Source: Paenibacillus sp. HW567
GTDB lineage: Bacteria; Bacillota; Bacilli; Paenibacillales; Paenibacillaceae
DNA: 64,000 nucleotides
Direction: 5' to 3'
NCBI RefSeq assembly: GCF_000374185.1
Contig: NZ_KB910518.1
Location: 986,546 to 1,050,545, forward strand
The position numbers and the translations under genes were made by a program. A model generated the notes under the pieces. That model made no database searches. It worked only from the letters and a program-made list of their open reading frames with translations, and was not told the DNA's origin. Shown in pieces: positions 8,618-16,326 of this stretch; the first letter of the stretch is position 1, and every line of letters begins with the position of its first letter.

Positions 8618-8656
8618 AGAGCAGCGGCTTCCGTTTTGGAAGTCGCTGCTCTTTGT
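8618..8656. terminator. Bidirectional terminator
   Basis: AGAGCAGCGGCTTCC pairs with GGAAGTCGCTGCTCT with one mismatch around GTTTT. It lies between convergent genes and has T-rich sequence after the stem on the plus strand and an A-rich stretch before it. Confidence 0.88.
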
Positions 8657-8676
8657 TTCTGGCACGATTCGGGATG

Positions 8677-9768
8677 TTATTTTGCCGTTCCGGCGGCCTC
8701 ATACATCAGGCAGCGCAGCGTTTTCTCGGGATAACGCAGTTCGGCGTTGTAAGTGCTCCCGTCGGCCAGCTTGATCAGAACGCTGACAAGCCCGCGTTTC
8801 AGATATGAAGAATCGCCGTTGATTTTTGCGCTGGCGATTTTGCGCGTTTCACCCTGCTTTTGGGTAACAATCTGTTTAGCTGCTGCAATCCAGCTTGCGT
8901 CCTTCTTAACCTTTTCCATTGCCGCCGCACTGATCGCCGTCCGTTTGTAAGACAGGTCTACGACCGTTGTGTCCAGCACCACCCCGGTCTTGGCATCCAG
9001 GAGTACATTATAAGACAGGAATTGTTCCCCTTTGGACCGCAGGGTGTCCGATTTATACGGCCGGAAATCAACAAACCATTGGCCCTGTTTGGTTGTCCAG
9101 CCTAGCGAATAGTTGGCATGGCTGTCCAGCTTGGAGATGTCGACATTGAACAATTTTTTGACGCTTGCGGCGGCCAGCTTGATGGCCTCAGCCTGCTGAA
9201 TGTCTTTGGCTCCTGGTCCCGGAGGCTGCTCGGTGTTGCGCTGATTTAGCGCATACATCTCACGGTAAGACCAATCAATGAGCTGCAGCAGCTCTTCATC
9301 CGTCATATCCCGGCCCGGCAAGGTAAAAGCCCCCTTTTCAAGATCCAGATAGAAATCGGCAACGCCCGCTCTCAGGGGCAGAAGGGCTTTGGGGCGGACA
9401 CCTTCATACACATATTGATCGTTCAATGCCAGCCGCCGGTTGACCTCCGCTTCGCTCATCTCCCGGTTGAACATGCTGGCTTCCTCATTGAGGTTGTCGA
9501 TGTACGTATAAATTTGCTGCATTTCCTGTTGCGTCATCTTTTGCTTCAAGTATTCTTCAACCGTCGAGACCGGAGCGGCGGCCTCCACCTTCAGTACAGG
9601 CACCTTGCCGTTCGTCAAAGACACAGTTCCCTGTAATTTCTCCATCTGAACGTGATTTGCAAGGGCCGTTGAATTTACCATTCCGGGCACAATCACTGCA
9701 CTGAGCGCCAGCAAACCGCCGGATACGGCAACAACCGCTGCCGTTACCAGGCTGTGCTTGAGTTTCAT
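8677..9768 (-). CDS. Secreted PepSY-like hypothetical protein
   Basis: A 363-residue protein beginning at ATG 9768 after GGAGGTAATTACGG. A hydrophobic N-terminal segment (VTAAVVAVSGGLLALSAVIVPG) is a signal peptide or membrane anchor. The body contains two regions that look PepSY-like: one with GWTTKQGQWFVDFRPY...LDAKTGVVLD and another near the C-terminus ending in YNAELRYPEKTLRCLMYEA. The family is often found in extracellular regulators of proteases or of sensor kinases. The two-component pair lies immediately upstream on the same strand (59 bp gap), so it may be a periplasmic or surface partner or an output of that system. Confidence 0.75.
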   Translation of the reverse strand: MKLKHSLVTAAVVAVSGGLLALSAVIVPGMVNSTALANHVQMEKLQGTVSLTNGKVPVLKVEAAAPVSTVEEYLKQKMTQQEMQQIYTYIDNLNEEASMFNREMSEAEVNRRLALNDQYVYEGVRPKALLPLRAGVADFYLDLEKGAFTLPGRDMTDEELLQLIDWSYREMYALNQRNTEQPPGPGAKDIQQAEAIKLAAASVKKLFNVDISKLDSHANYSLGWTTKQGQWFVDFRPYKSDTLRSKGEQFLSYNVLLDAKTGVVLDTTVVDLSYKRTAISAAAMEKVKKDASWIAAAKQIVTQKQGETRKIASAKINGDSSYLKRGLVSVLIKLADGSTYNAELRYPEKTLRCLMYEAAGTAK

Positions 9769-9826
9769 CCGTAATTACCTCCATATTGTATTAGGCTTGG
9801 CCTGTGCCTACTTTATTAAAAAGTTG

Positions 9827-11227
9827 TTATGAACCCGCGACGGAGTTGTTATGGAGTTGTAAAAAGATGCGGCAGCGCGTACCCTCATGTTTTGCCGATT
9901 CCAGAGTCAGCCTTGCTCCGTGCGCCTCGGCGATCTGCCGGCACAGGGACAAGCCAAGACCAGCTCCGCCGTGGGCTCTGGAACGGGCGCTGTCGGCCCG
10001 GTAAAACGGCTCAAATGCCCGTTTAGCCTGCTCATCCGTCATCCCGGAGCCGAAATCGCGTACCTCCAGCACCGCTTCCGCATTTTCTTTGTAGGCCAGC
10101 AACCGGATTTCGCCACCTGCGGCGGAGGCGTGGATCGAATTGTCTATGCAGTTGACCAGGAAAGCAGCAAGCAGATCGGCATCCCCCCACACGCTGTCGA
10201 TGGCCGGATCAAGCACTAGCCGCAGCCCGGCATCCTGCAGAGGTTTCATCTCCGTCTGCTGGACGGATTGGAACAATTCCCTGATGTCTACCCGTTCCAG
10301 TTCTAGCCGTTTATGACGCATGGCCGAGAGATCCAGCAGCTTGAACGCCAGCTTTTTCAGCCGCAACGTCTCGCTCCAGATGTATCGGCTGGCCGTCACC
10401 CGGTCCTCTTCGCCGATATTGGCGGTATTCAAATATTCGGCAAAACCCTGCATACTGGTCAGCGGTGTCCGCAATTCATGGGCCAGATTGTCAACCAGCC
10501 GCTGCTTCTCTTCGGCCATTTCAGACAGCTCCGTCACATGCCCCTGCACGGCTTCGGACATCCGGTTGAAATTCTGGGCCAATTCGCCGAATTCGTCCCT
10601 GTTGCTAAGCTGAATGCGTTCCGTATAATTGCCTTCGGCAATCCGTTTGGTCGTTTCCGACAGCAGTCTGAGCGGACTTGTCAGCTTGCGGATCAGGATA
10701 TAGAGCAGGATGGCCAGTATGGGACCGACGGTGAAATTAATGAGGACAAAAAAATGGTTCAGCTCGCTTTGCCTGGCATACAATTCCCCGATTTCGCGTT
10801 CATATACAAAAAGCAGTTGCTCGTAAGGCGCCGACAGTCCGCCGGCGATGCGGATAATATGTACGCCCTGCTCCTCCACCTGACCGGCCTGTACTGCCGG
10901 CTTTTGCCGCTGACCTTCACCCGCGGGATAGACCAGCTCGTCCCGGTCCCATAGCTGGAGCGCAATTCCCTGCTGGCGGTAATTCTGGGCATAGGAGCGC
11001 ATAACCTCGTACAATACCGGGCGATCCACACGGGAGCCGCGGGCCAGAAGCGAATTTAGATTTTCATACACATTGTTGGCAATTAATGCTTGTTCGCTGG
11101 AGGCTCTTTGCGTTTCACGTTCCATATTCAACTGCCAGCTTTTGTTCATCACCATAATTACACTGACATCCAGTGCTGCGATAAAAAGGGCCAGGACCAT
11201 CAGCAATGTTTTATGCCAAAATTTCAT
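9827..11227 (-). CDS. Sensor histidine kinase
   Basis: A 466-residue membrane kinase. Two transmembrane helices (about 7-27 and 160-180) flank an extracellular sensor domain. They are followed by HAMP (LTSPLRLLSETTKRIAEGNYTERI), a HisKA dimerisation domain with phospho-acceptor His250 in HELRTPLTSMQGF, and a HATPase_c domain with N box (NCIDNSIHAS) and G boxes (VRDFGSGM, GGAGLGLSL). It autophosphorylates and transfers to the OmpR-type regulator encoded just upstream. The ATGA overlap with that gene shows translational coupling. The signal is unknown. Confidence 0.95.
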   Translation of the reverse strand: MKFWHKTLLMVLALFIAALDVSVIMVMNKSWQLNMERETQRASSEQALIANNVYENLNSLLARGSRVDRPVLYEVMRSYAQNYRQQGIALQLWDRDELVYPAGEGQRQKPAVQAGQVEEQGVHIIRIAGGLSAPYEQLLFVYEREIGELYARQSELNHFFVLINFTVGPILAILLYILIRKLTSPLRLLSETTKRIAEGNYTERIQLSNRDEFGELAQNFNRMSEAVQGHVTELSEMAEEKQRLVDNLAHELRTPLTSMQGFAEYLNTANIGEEDRVTASRYIWSETLRLKKLAFKLLDLSAMRHKRLELERVDIRELFQSVQQTEMKPLQDAGLRLVLDPAIDSVWGDADLLAAFLVNCIDNSIHASAAGGEIRLLAYKENAEAVLEVRDFGSGMTDEQAKRAFEPFYRADSARSRAHGGAGLGLSLCRQIAEAHGARLTLESAKHEGTRCRIFLQLHNNSVAGS

Positions 11228-11889
11228 GCCTGACCCTCTGTGTCCAGACGGTAGCCCAGTTTGAAAATGGTTTTGATGCGTTCTTCCCAGCCCAGTTTTT
11301 TGCGGAGCTGCCTGATATGGACATCTACGGTGCGGGTTTCGCCCTCGTAGTCATATCCCCAGGCCAATTCCAGCAGCTTTTCCCTGGACAAGGCGATGTT
11401 CCGGTTCTGGATCAGCACCTCCAGCAGTTCAAACTCCCGGGCGGTCATCTCGACCAGCCGGCCGTCTTTATACACCGTCCGCTCCTGCAGCCGCACCTCC
11501 ACCTCATCGAGCACAAAGCCTGCCTGACCCTTGTCGTTGCGGCGGAGCGCCACATTGACACGGGCAAGCAGCTCCAGAATCTCAAACGGCTTGATGATAT
11601 AATCATCGGCACCTAGCTCGAAGCCGGTAATGCGGTCGGCCAGTGAGTCCTTGGCGGTAATGACAATGACCGGCGTATGCAGATTCCGGATGCGCCGCAT
11701 CACTTCAAACCCGTCTATTTCGGGCAGCATAATGTCCAGCAGCAGCAGATCGACTTTTTCATTTTCCAATATCCGCAGTGCATCTGGGCCGGTAAAAGCT
11801 TTGAAAAAATGGTGCCCGACCAGCTTCAAATTCATCGTGATCAGATCGCTGATGGATTGTTCGTCTTCAACTACCAATATATTTGCCAT
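11224..11889 (-). CDS. OmpR/PhoB-family response regulator
   Basis: A 221-residue DNA-binding response regulator. The receiver domain has acidic pocket ED (residues 8-9), phospho-acceptor D52 in LLLLDIMLPEIDGFEV and the conserved Lys in IIKPFE. The C-terminal winged helix reads TAREFELLEVLIQNRNIALSREKLLELAWGY...TRTVDVHIRQLRKKLG. ATG 11889 follows GGGGAGAGACTA. It is the partner of the kinase that overlaps its stop codon. Targets may include the PepSY-like gene downstream, but no operator could be identified. Confidence 0.95.
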   Translation of the reverse strand: MANILVVEDEQSISDLITMNLKLVGHHFFKAFTGPDALRILENEKVDLLLLDIMLPEIDGFEVMRRIRNLHTPVIVITAKDSLADRITGFELGADDYIIKPFEILELLARVNVALRRNDKGQAGFVLDEVEVRLQERTVYKDGRLVEMTAREFELLEVLIQNRNIALSREKLLELAWGYDYEGETRTVDVHIRQLRKKLGWEERIKTIFKLGYRLDTEGQA

Positions 11890-12058
11890 TAGTCTCTCCC
11901 CGTTTTACCTTTGTTTTGCCGCTTATCGCAGATAAAGCCCAAGTTCCATATTATAGTACTCTATCTTTGCCTAACAATCATATAGGGAGCCGGGAAGGCT
12001 CTGGAGGCACCGGAATAACGGTCTGTTATCCGCAGTTTGGCGCTGTGCAGGGAAGAAA

Positions 12059-12067
12059 TGCTATACT
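12059..12067 (+). promoter_or_regulatory. Extended -10 promoter of prmA
   Basis: TGCTATACT forms an extended -10 box about 60 bp upstream of prmA. A weak -35 (TTGGCG at 12037) is 19 bp away, acceptable only because of the TG extension. Confidence 0.5.
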
Positions 12068-12127
12068 ATACAAAGTTACATTTTTGTGAGCGATTAATCG
12101 CACTTGAAACGGGAGGATTTATAAACA

Positions 12128-13183
12128 ATGTTATGGCATGAATTGACTGTACATACAACGGAAGAGGCCCAGGAGATGATCTCCAACTTTTTATATGAAG
12201 CGGGCGCAGGCGGGGTCTCGATTGAGGAATCGGGCACGCTGGCCAAACAGCGGGACACGCGTTACGGGGAATTGTATGATGAGCCGCTGAACGACATTCC
12301 GGAAGGCGAGGCGGTGATCAAAGGCTACTATGCCGAAGCTGTGCTGATGGAGGATGTGATGAAGGAGCTGGCCCCCCGCATAGAGGAGCTGCACCAGTAC
12401 GGCATTGATCCGGGCAAAGGGCAGCTTTCCTGGAAAACGGTCGATGAGGATGAGTGGGCACATGCCTGGAAGCAATACTTCAAGCCGCTGCGTGTATCGG
12501 AACGGCTGACCATTAGGCCGACCTGGGAGGAGTATACGCCCGCCAGCCCGGATGAAAAGATTATTGAGCTTGATCCCGGCATGGCCTTCGGTACAGGCAC
12601 TCATCCCACAACTGCGCTGTGTCTGCGGGCACTGGAAAAGCATATCAGCGGCGGGGAAGAGGTTATCGACGTTGGAACAGGCTCCGGCATTCTCGCTGTA
12701 GGCGCGGTCCTGCTCGGGGCAAAGTCTGTGCTCGCGCTTGATCTGGACCCGGTGGCGGTGGAGAGTGCCCGTGAGAATGTGGCGCTGAACCGGCTGCAGG
12801 AAGCCATCACAGTCAAAGAGAGCGATCTGCTGTCGCTGCTCGGCGGCGAAGGCGCCGCAGATACGGCTGCGGGAGAAATGTGGCCTTCGGCCAGACCGGG
12901 CCATACAGACGAATCCGGGGCTGCTGCTGACTCTGCAAGCAAAGAGGGGCTTGGGGTTACACTTCCGGTAAAAGTTGTAGTAGCAAATATTTTGGCGGAG
13001 ATTATTGTACTGTTCACGGATGATGTCTACCGCTCGCTACAGCCGGGCGGAATCTATATCACTTCCGGCATCTATAAGGATAAGGAAGAACTGGTGGCGA
13101 AAGCGCTGGCGGCTTCCGGTTTTGAGATTATGGAAATATCCCGCGAAGAAGATTGGGTGGCGTTTACAGCCGGAAAGAGGTAA
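12128..13183 (+). CDS. prmA: Ribosomal protein L11 methyltransferase
   Basis: SAM-dependent enzyme that trimethylates lysines and the N-terminus of ribosomal protein L11. It has 351 residues, longer than the usual 310 or so. ATG 12128 follows GGGAGGATTTATAAACA. The N-terminal substrate domain runs to about residue 130. The methyltransferase core has motif I (IDVGTGSGILAVGA), the preceding MAFGTGTHPTT loop, and the catalytic NILAEI. The extra length is a low-complexity Gly/Ala/Ser-rich insertion at about residues 238-278, between the nucleotide-binding part and NILAEI. In B. subtilis the gene (yqeT) also precedes rsmE and mtaB. Here an M50 peptidase gene follows two bases after the stop. Confidence 0.95.
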   Translation: MLWHELTVHTTEEAQEMISNFLYEAGAGGVSIEESGTLAKQRDTRYGELYDEPLNDIPEGEAVIKGYYAEAVLMEDVMKELAPRIEELHQYGIDPGKGQLSWKTVDEDEWAHAWKQYFKPLRVSERLTIRPTWEEYTPASPDEKIIELDPGMAFGTGTHPTTALCLRALEKHISGGEEVIDVGTGSGILAVGAVLLGAKSVLALDLDPVAVESARENVALNRLQEAITVKESDLLSLLGGEGAADTAAGEMWPSARPGHTDESGAAADSASKEGLGVTLPVKVVVANILAEIIVLFTDDVYRSLQPGGIYITSGIYKDKEELVAKALAASGFEIMEISREEDWVAFTAGKR

Positions 13184-13185
13184 AG

Positions 13186-13878
13186 ATGAATTTTCTGGAT
13201 CAAGTTTTAGTATATCCATTGCAGCAGCTTCCATTTTTTCTGATTACAATTGTTATTGCATTTACAGTGCATGAATTCAGCCATGCTTATTTTGCTAACA
13301 AATTTGGTGATCCGACAGCGCGGCTGCTGGGGCGTATGACGCTTAACCCTGCTGTTCACTTTGACCTGTTCGGCATTATACTGCTGCTTATTGCCGGCTT
13401 CGGCTGGGCGCGTCCGGTTCCTGTGAACCGCGATAACTTCAGCCGCCCTCGCCTGATGGGCGTCATTGTCTCGGCAGCCGGCCCAGTCAGCAACCTGCTG
13501 TTGGGCATTCTCGGAGCAATTATCTTCGCTGCTCTGAATGCAAGCGGGGTCATTGGGTCCATCAATAATGTACATCTGTTTCAGGCAGTATACTGGTTCT
13601 TTAATATGTTCATTCCATTTAATTTCTTCCTTTTCCTGTTCAATCTGATTCCACTGCCGCCGCTGGATGGCTACCGTATTCTGGAGGATATGGCACCTCG
13701 TTCGATTCGCGGAAGAATGCAGCAATATGAGCAATGGGCAGTCTTCCTCTTTTTACTAATTATTTTTATTCCGGGACTGCAGCATTACACCGTTCAACCT
13801 CTGAACGATTGGGCCATGCAAATTGGGAAAGACTTTTATCTGATGTTCTACAAGCTGTTTGGAGGCAAACTCCTTTAA
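13186..13878 (+). CDS. M50-family site-2 intramembrane metalloprotease
   Basis: A 230-residue polytopic membrane protein with the zinc motif HEFSH (residues 26-30) and the second metal-binding motif NLIPLPPLDGYRIL near residues 155-170. This is the minimal S2P/YwhC-type architecture without PDZ or CBS domains. ATG 13186 is preceded by AAAGAGG inside the end of prmA, and the gap to the prmA stop is two bases, so it is co-translated. Family members cleave membrane-embedded regulators or clear signal-peptide remnants; the substrate here is unknown. The gene interrupts the prmA-rsmE order known from B. subtilis. Confidence 0.9.
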   Translation: MNFLDQVLVYPLQQLPFFLITIVIAFTVHEFSHAYFANKFGDPTARLLGRMTLNPAVHFDLFGIILLLIAGFGWARPVPVNRDNFSRPRLMGVIVSAAGPVSNLLLGILGAIIFAALNASGVIGSINNVHLFQAVYWFFNMFIPFNFFLFLFNLIPLPPLDGYRILEDMAPRSIRGRMQQYEQWAVFLFLLIIFIPGLQHYTVQPLNDWAMQIGKDFYLMFYKLFGGKLL

Positions 13879-13953
13879 CCGGGACTGTTCACACACAGGC
13901 AAACGTTGTATGATGGAATGTGGTATTTTTAGAAGGATAGATGCAAGTAGAGC

Positions 13954-13990
13954 AGCGGCAGGGAACCTGGAGAGCAGGAACGCTGCCGCT
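13954..13990 (+). other. Hairpin between M50 gene and rsmE
   Basis: AGCGGCAG pairs with CTGCCGCT around a 21-nt loop, 32 bp before the rsmE start. The T-tract is poor (TTTC), so it is more likely a leader structure or weak attenuator than a full terminator. Confidence 0.4.
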
Positions 13991-14022
13991 TTCATGCTGA
14001 ATAAAGACAGGATGATGAGAAA

Positions 14023-14787
14023 ATGCAGCGTTATTTCGTAACACCGGAGCAGTTCGGGCCGGATACAGTAAGGATTGACGGCGAGGACGCCCGTCATATT
14101 GCCAAGGTCATGCGCGGCAAGGCCGGGGACAAGCTGATTGTCAGCGACGGTGTATCCCGCGAGGCGCTGGTGGAGATCGCTTCAATTGAGATTGGAGAAG
14201 TAACAGTCAGCATACTGGAAATGCTGGAAATGACCCATGAGCCGCGGATCAAGATCACGGTGGCCCAGAGTCTGCCCAAGGGAGATAAGCTGGAGACGGT
14301 GATTCAAAAATGCACCGAAATCGGCGCGGTGGCTTTTGCCCCTTTCCTCTCGGAGCGCACGATTGTGCAGTACGACGAGCGCAAGGAGAGCAAGCGGGTA
14401 GAACGCTGGCGCAAAATCTGCAAAGAAGCCGCCGAGCAGGCGCACCGGAACATCGTTCCCGCTGTACATTCGCCGCTTAGCTGGAAGCTGCTGCTGCAGA
14501 GCTTCAGCGAATATGACGCTGTATATTTTTGCTATGAGAAGGAAGAAGGGCTGCAGCTCCGCAGCGCAGCCGCACCGTGGTTATCCACCTTGCCGTCAGA
14601 GTCATCAGGCAAGGTGATGATTGTGGTCGGTCCTGAAGGCGGCTTCAGTCCTGAAGAATGCCGCGCAGCCGAAGAGGCCGGGGCAGTCTCCGTCGGGCTT
14701 GGACGCCGTATCCTGCGCTGCGAGACGGCGGGCATGGTAGCCGCAGCCTGCATGTTGTACGAATCCGGAGAAATGGGGGGAGCTTGA
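14023..14787 (+). CDS. rsmE: 16S rRNA (uracil-1498-N3)-methyltransferase
   Basis: SPOUT-class enzyme that methylates U1498 of 16S rRNA. The 254-residue length is normal. The N-terminal PUA-like domain begins MQRYFVTPEQF and includes DARHIAKVMRGKAGD. The SPOUT knot is marked by VAQSLPKGDKLETVIQKCTEIG, the SAM-binding loop VVGPEGGFSPEE and the knot end VGLGRRILRCETAGM. ATG 14023 lies after GACAGGATGATGAGAAA, a modest binding site. Three bases separate its stop from mtaB, so the two are co-transcribed (yqeU-yqeV in B. subtilis). Confidence 0.96.
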   Translation: MQRYFVTPEQFGPDTVRIDGEDARHIAKVMRGKAGDKLIVSDGVSREALVEIASIEIGEVTVSILEMLEMTHEPRIKITVAQSLPKGDKLETVIQKCTEIGAVAFAPFLSERTIVQYDERKESKRVERWRKICKEAAEQAHRNIVPAVHSPLSWKLLLQSFSEYDAVYFCYEKEEGLQLRSAAAPWLSTLPSESSGKVMIVVGPEGGFSPEECRAAEEAGAVSVGLGRRILRCETAGMVAAACMLYESGEMGGA

Positions 14788-14790
14788 AGA

Positions 14791-16134
14791 ATGCCATCCG
14801 TAGCATTTTATACTTTAGGTTGTAAGGTTAATTTCTATGACACTGAAGCCATCTGGCAGCTTTTCAAAAATGAAGGTTACGAGCAGGTGGATTTCGAGGG
14901 AACCGCTGATGTCTATTTGATCAACACATGTACTGTAACCAATACCGGCGACAAAAAAAGCCGCCAAATGATCCGCCGCGCCGTGCGCCGCAATCCCGAG
15001 GCTATTGTTGCTGTAACCGGATGTTATGCGCAGACCTCGCCCGGCGAGATTCTCGATATTCCCGGTGTCGATCTTGTTATCGGCAACCAGGACCGTGAGC
15101 ACATTATGACCCATGTGAAGAATATTCAGGAATCGCGCGAGCCGGTAAATGCCGTGCGCAACATTATGAAGACACGCGAATTCGAGGAGCTGGATGTGCC
15201 GGGCTTTGCCGACCGGACGCGGGCTTTTATGAAAATCCAGGATGGCTGCAACAACTTTTGCACCTTCTGTATTATTCCGTGGTCGCGCGGACTGTCGCGC
15301 AGCCGTGATCCGAAGTCGATTGTAGCCCAGGCGCATCAGTTGGTGGAAGCCGGATATAAGGAATTTGTCCTGACCGGCATTCATACCGGAGGCTACGGGG
15401 ATGATCTGGAGAATTACCGGCTCGCAGATCTGCTGTGGGAGCTGGACAAGGTGGATGGACTGGAACGGGTCCGCATCAGCTCAATTGAAGCCAGCCAGAT
15501 TGACGGGAAGCTGCTTGAGGTGCTGAACCGCAGCTCCAAAATGTGCCGTCATCTGCACATTCCGCTGCAGGCCGGACACAACGAAGTTCTTAAAGCGATG
15601 CGCCGTAAGTATACAACAGAAGAGTATTACGCAAAAATGCAGCTCATCCGCGAGGCGATGCCGGATGTGGGCATTACCACTGACGTTATTGTCGGCTTCC
15701 CGGGCGAAACTGAGGAAATGTTCCGTGCCGGCTACGATTTCATGAAGACCGTCAACTACTCCGAGATGCATGTGTTCCCGTATTCCAAACGGACAGGCAC
15801 TCCGGCGGCGCGGATGCTGAACCAGGTCGATGAAGAGATCAAGAACGCCCGTGTCCAGGAGCTGATCGACCTCTCCGAGGATATGCAGCTTGCCTATGCG
15901 CGGAAGTTCGTCGGCAAGACGCTGCCCGTCATTGCCGAGCGGTCGGCCAAGGATGCGCCGCAGCGCAGCACACAGCACGGCTTCAGCGACAACTACCTGC
16001 AGGTGTTTTTTGACGGCGATGATTCGCTGCAGGGAGAGCTCTGCCAGGTGAAGATCACAGAAGCGGGCGTGAATGAATGCCGGGGCGAGCTGGTCAGTGT
16101 GAGCCGGAGCGGGCTTCGGGAAAGCGTTGGTTAA
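14791..16134 (+). CDS. mtaB: tRNA t6A37 methylthiotransferase MtaB
   Basis: Radical-SAM enzyme that converts t6A to ms2t6A at position 37 of tRNAs. It has 447 residues, usual for the family. The UPF0004 domain has three cysteines for one [4Fe-4S] cluster (LGCKVN, NTCTVTN, GCYAQ). The radical-SAM cluster motif is CNNFCTFC, followed by the GRSRSR-like GLSRSRD. A C-terminal TRAM domain ends the protein. ATG 14791 follows GGGGGGAGCTTGAAGA. It corresponds to yqeV downstream of yqeU, as in B. subtilis. Confidence 0.96.
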   Translation: MPSVAFYTLGCKVNFYDTEAIWQLFKNEGYEQVDFEGTADVYLINTCTVTNTGDKKSRQMIRRAVRRNPEAIVAVTGCYAQTSPGEILDIPGVDLVIGNQDREHIMTHVKNIQESREPVNAVRNIMKTREFEELDVPGFADRTRAFMKIQDGCNNFCTFCIIPWSRGLSRSRDPKSIVAQAHQLVEAGYKEFVLTGIHTGGYGDDLENYRLADLLWELDKVDGLERVRISSIEASQIDGKLLEVLNRSSKMCRHLHIPLQAGHNEVLKAMRRKYTTEEYYAKMQLIREAMPDVGITTDVIVGFPGETEEMFRAGYDFMKTVNYSEMHVFPYSKRTGTPAARMLNQVDEEIKNARVQELIDLSEDMQLAYARKFVGKTLPVIAERSAKDAPQRSTQHGFSDNYLQVFFDGDDSLQGELCQVKITEAGVNECRGELVSVSRSGLRESVG

Positions 16135-16149
16135 ATCTGAATGGCCCCA

Positions 16150-16175
16150 CAGCCCCACTTTTGTGGGGCTGTTTT
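16150..16175 (+). terminator. Intrinsic terminator after mtaB
   Basis: CAGCCCCAC pairs with GTGGGGCTG around TTTT and is followed by TTTT. It closes the prmA-M50-rsmE-mtaB transcript. Confidence 0.9.
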
Positions 16176-16326
16176 GCTGTTTGGGGTTATCTAGTTACAA
16201 AGTCCTGAATTGAGTTGAAACTGAAAATAAACTGAAAAAGGGTAAACACTCAGACCGAAATAGCCGATATAGTGGAAGAGTGTGGAAAATGAGTATCCAT
16301 AATTTTACTGCCTAAGGAGAGAAACG

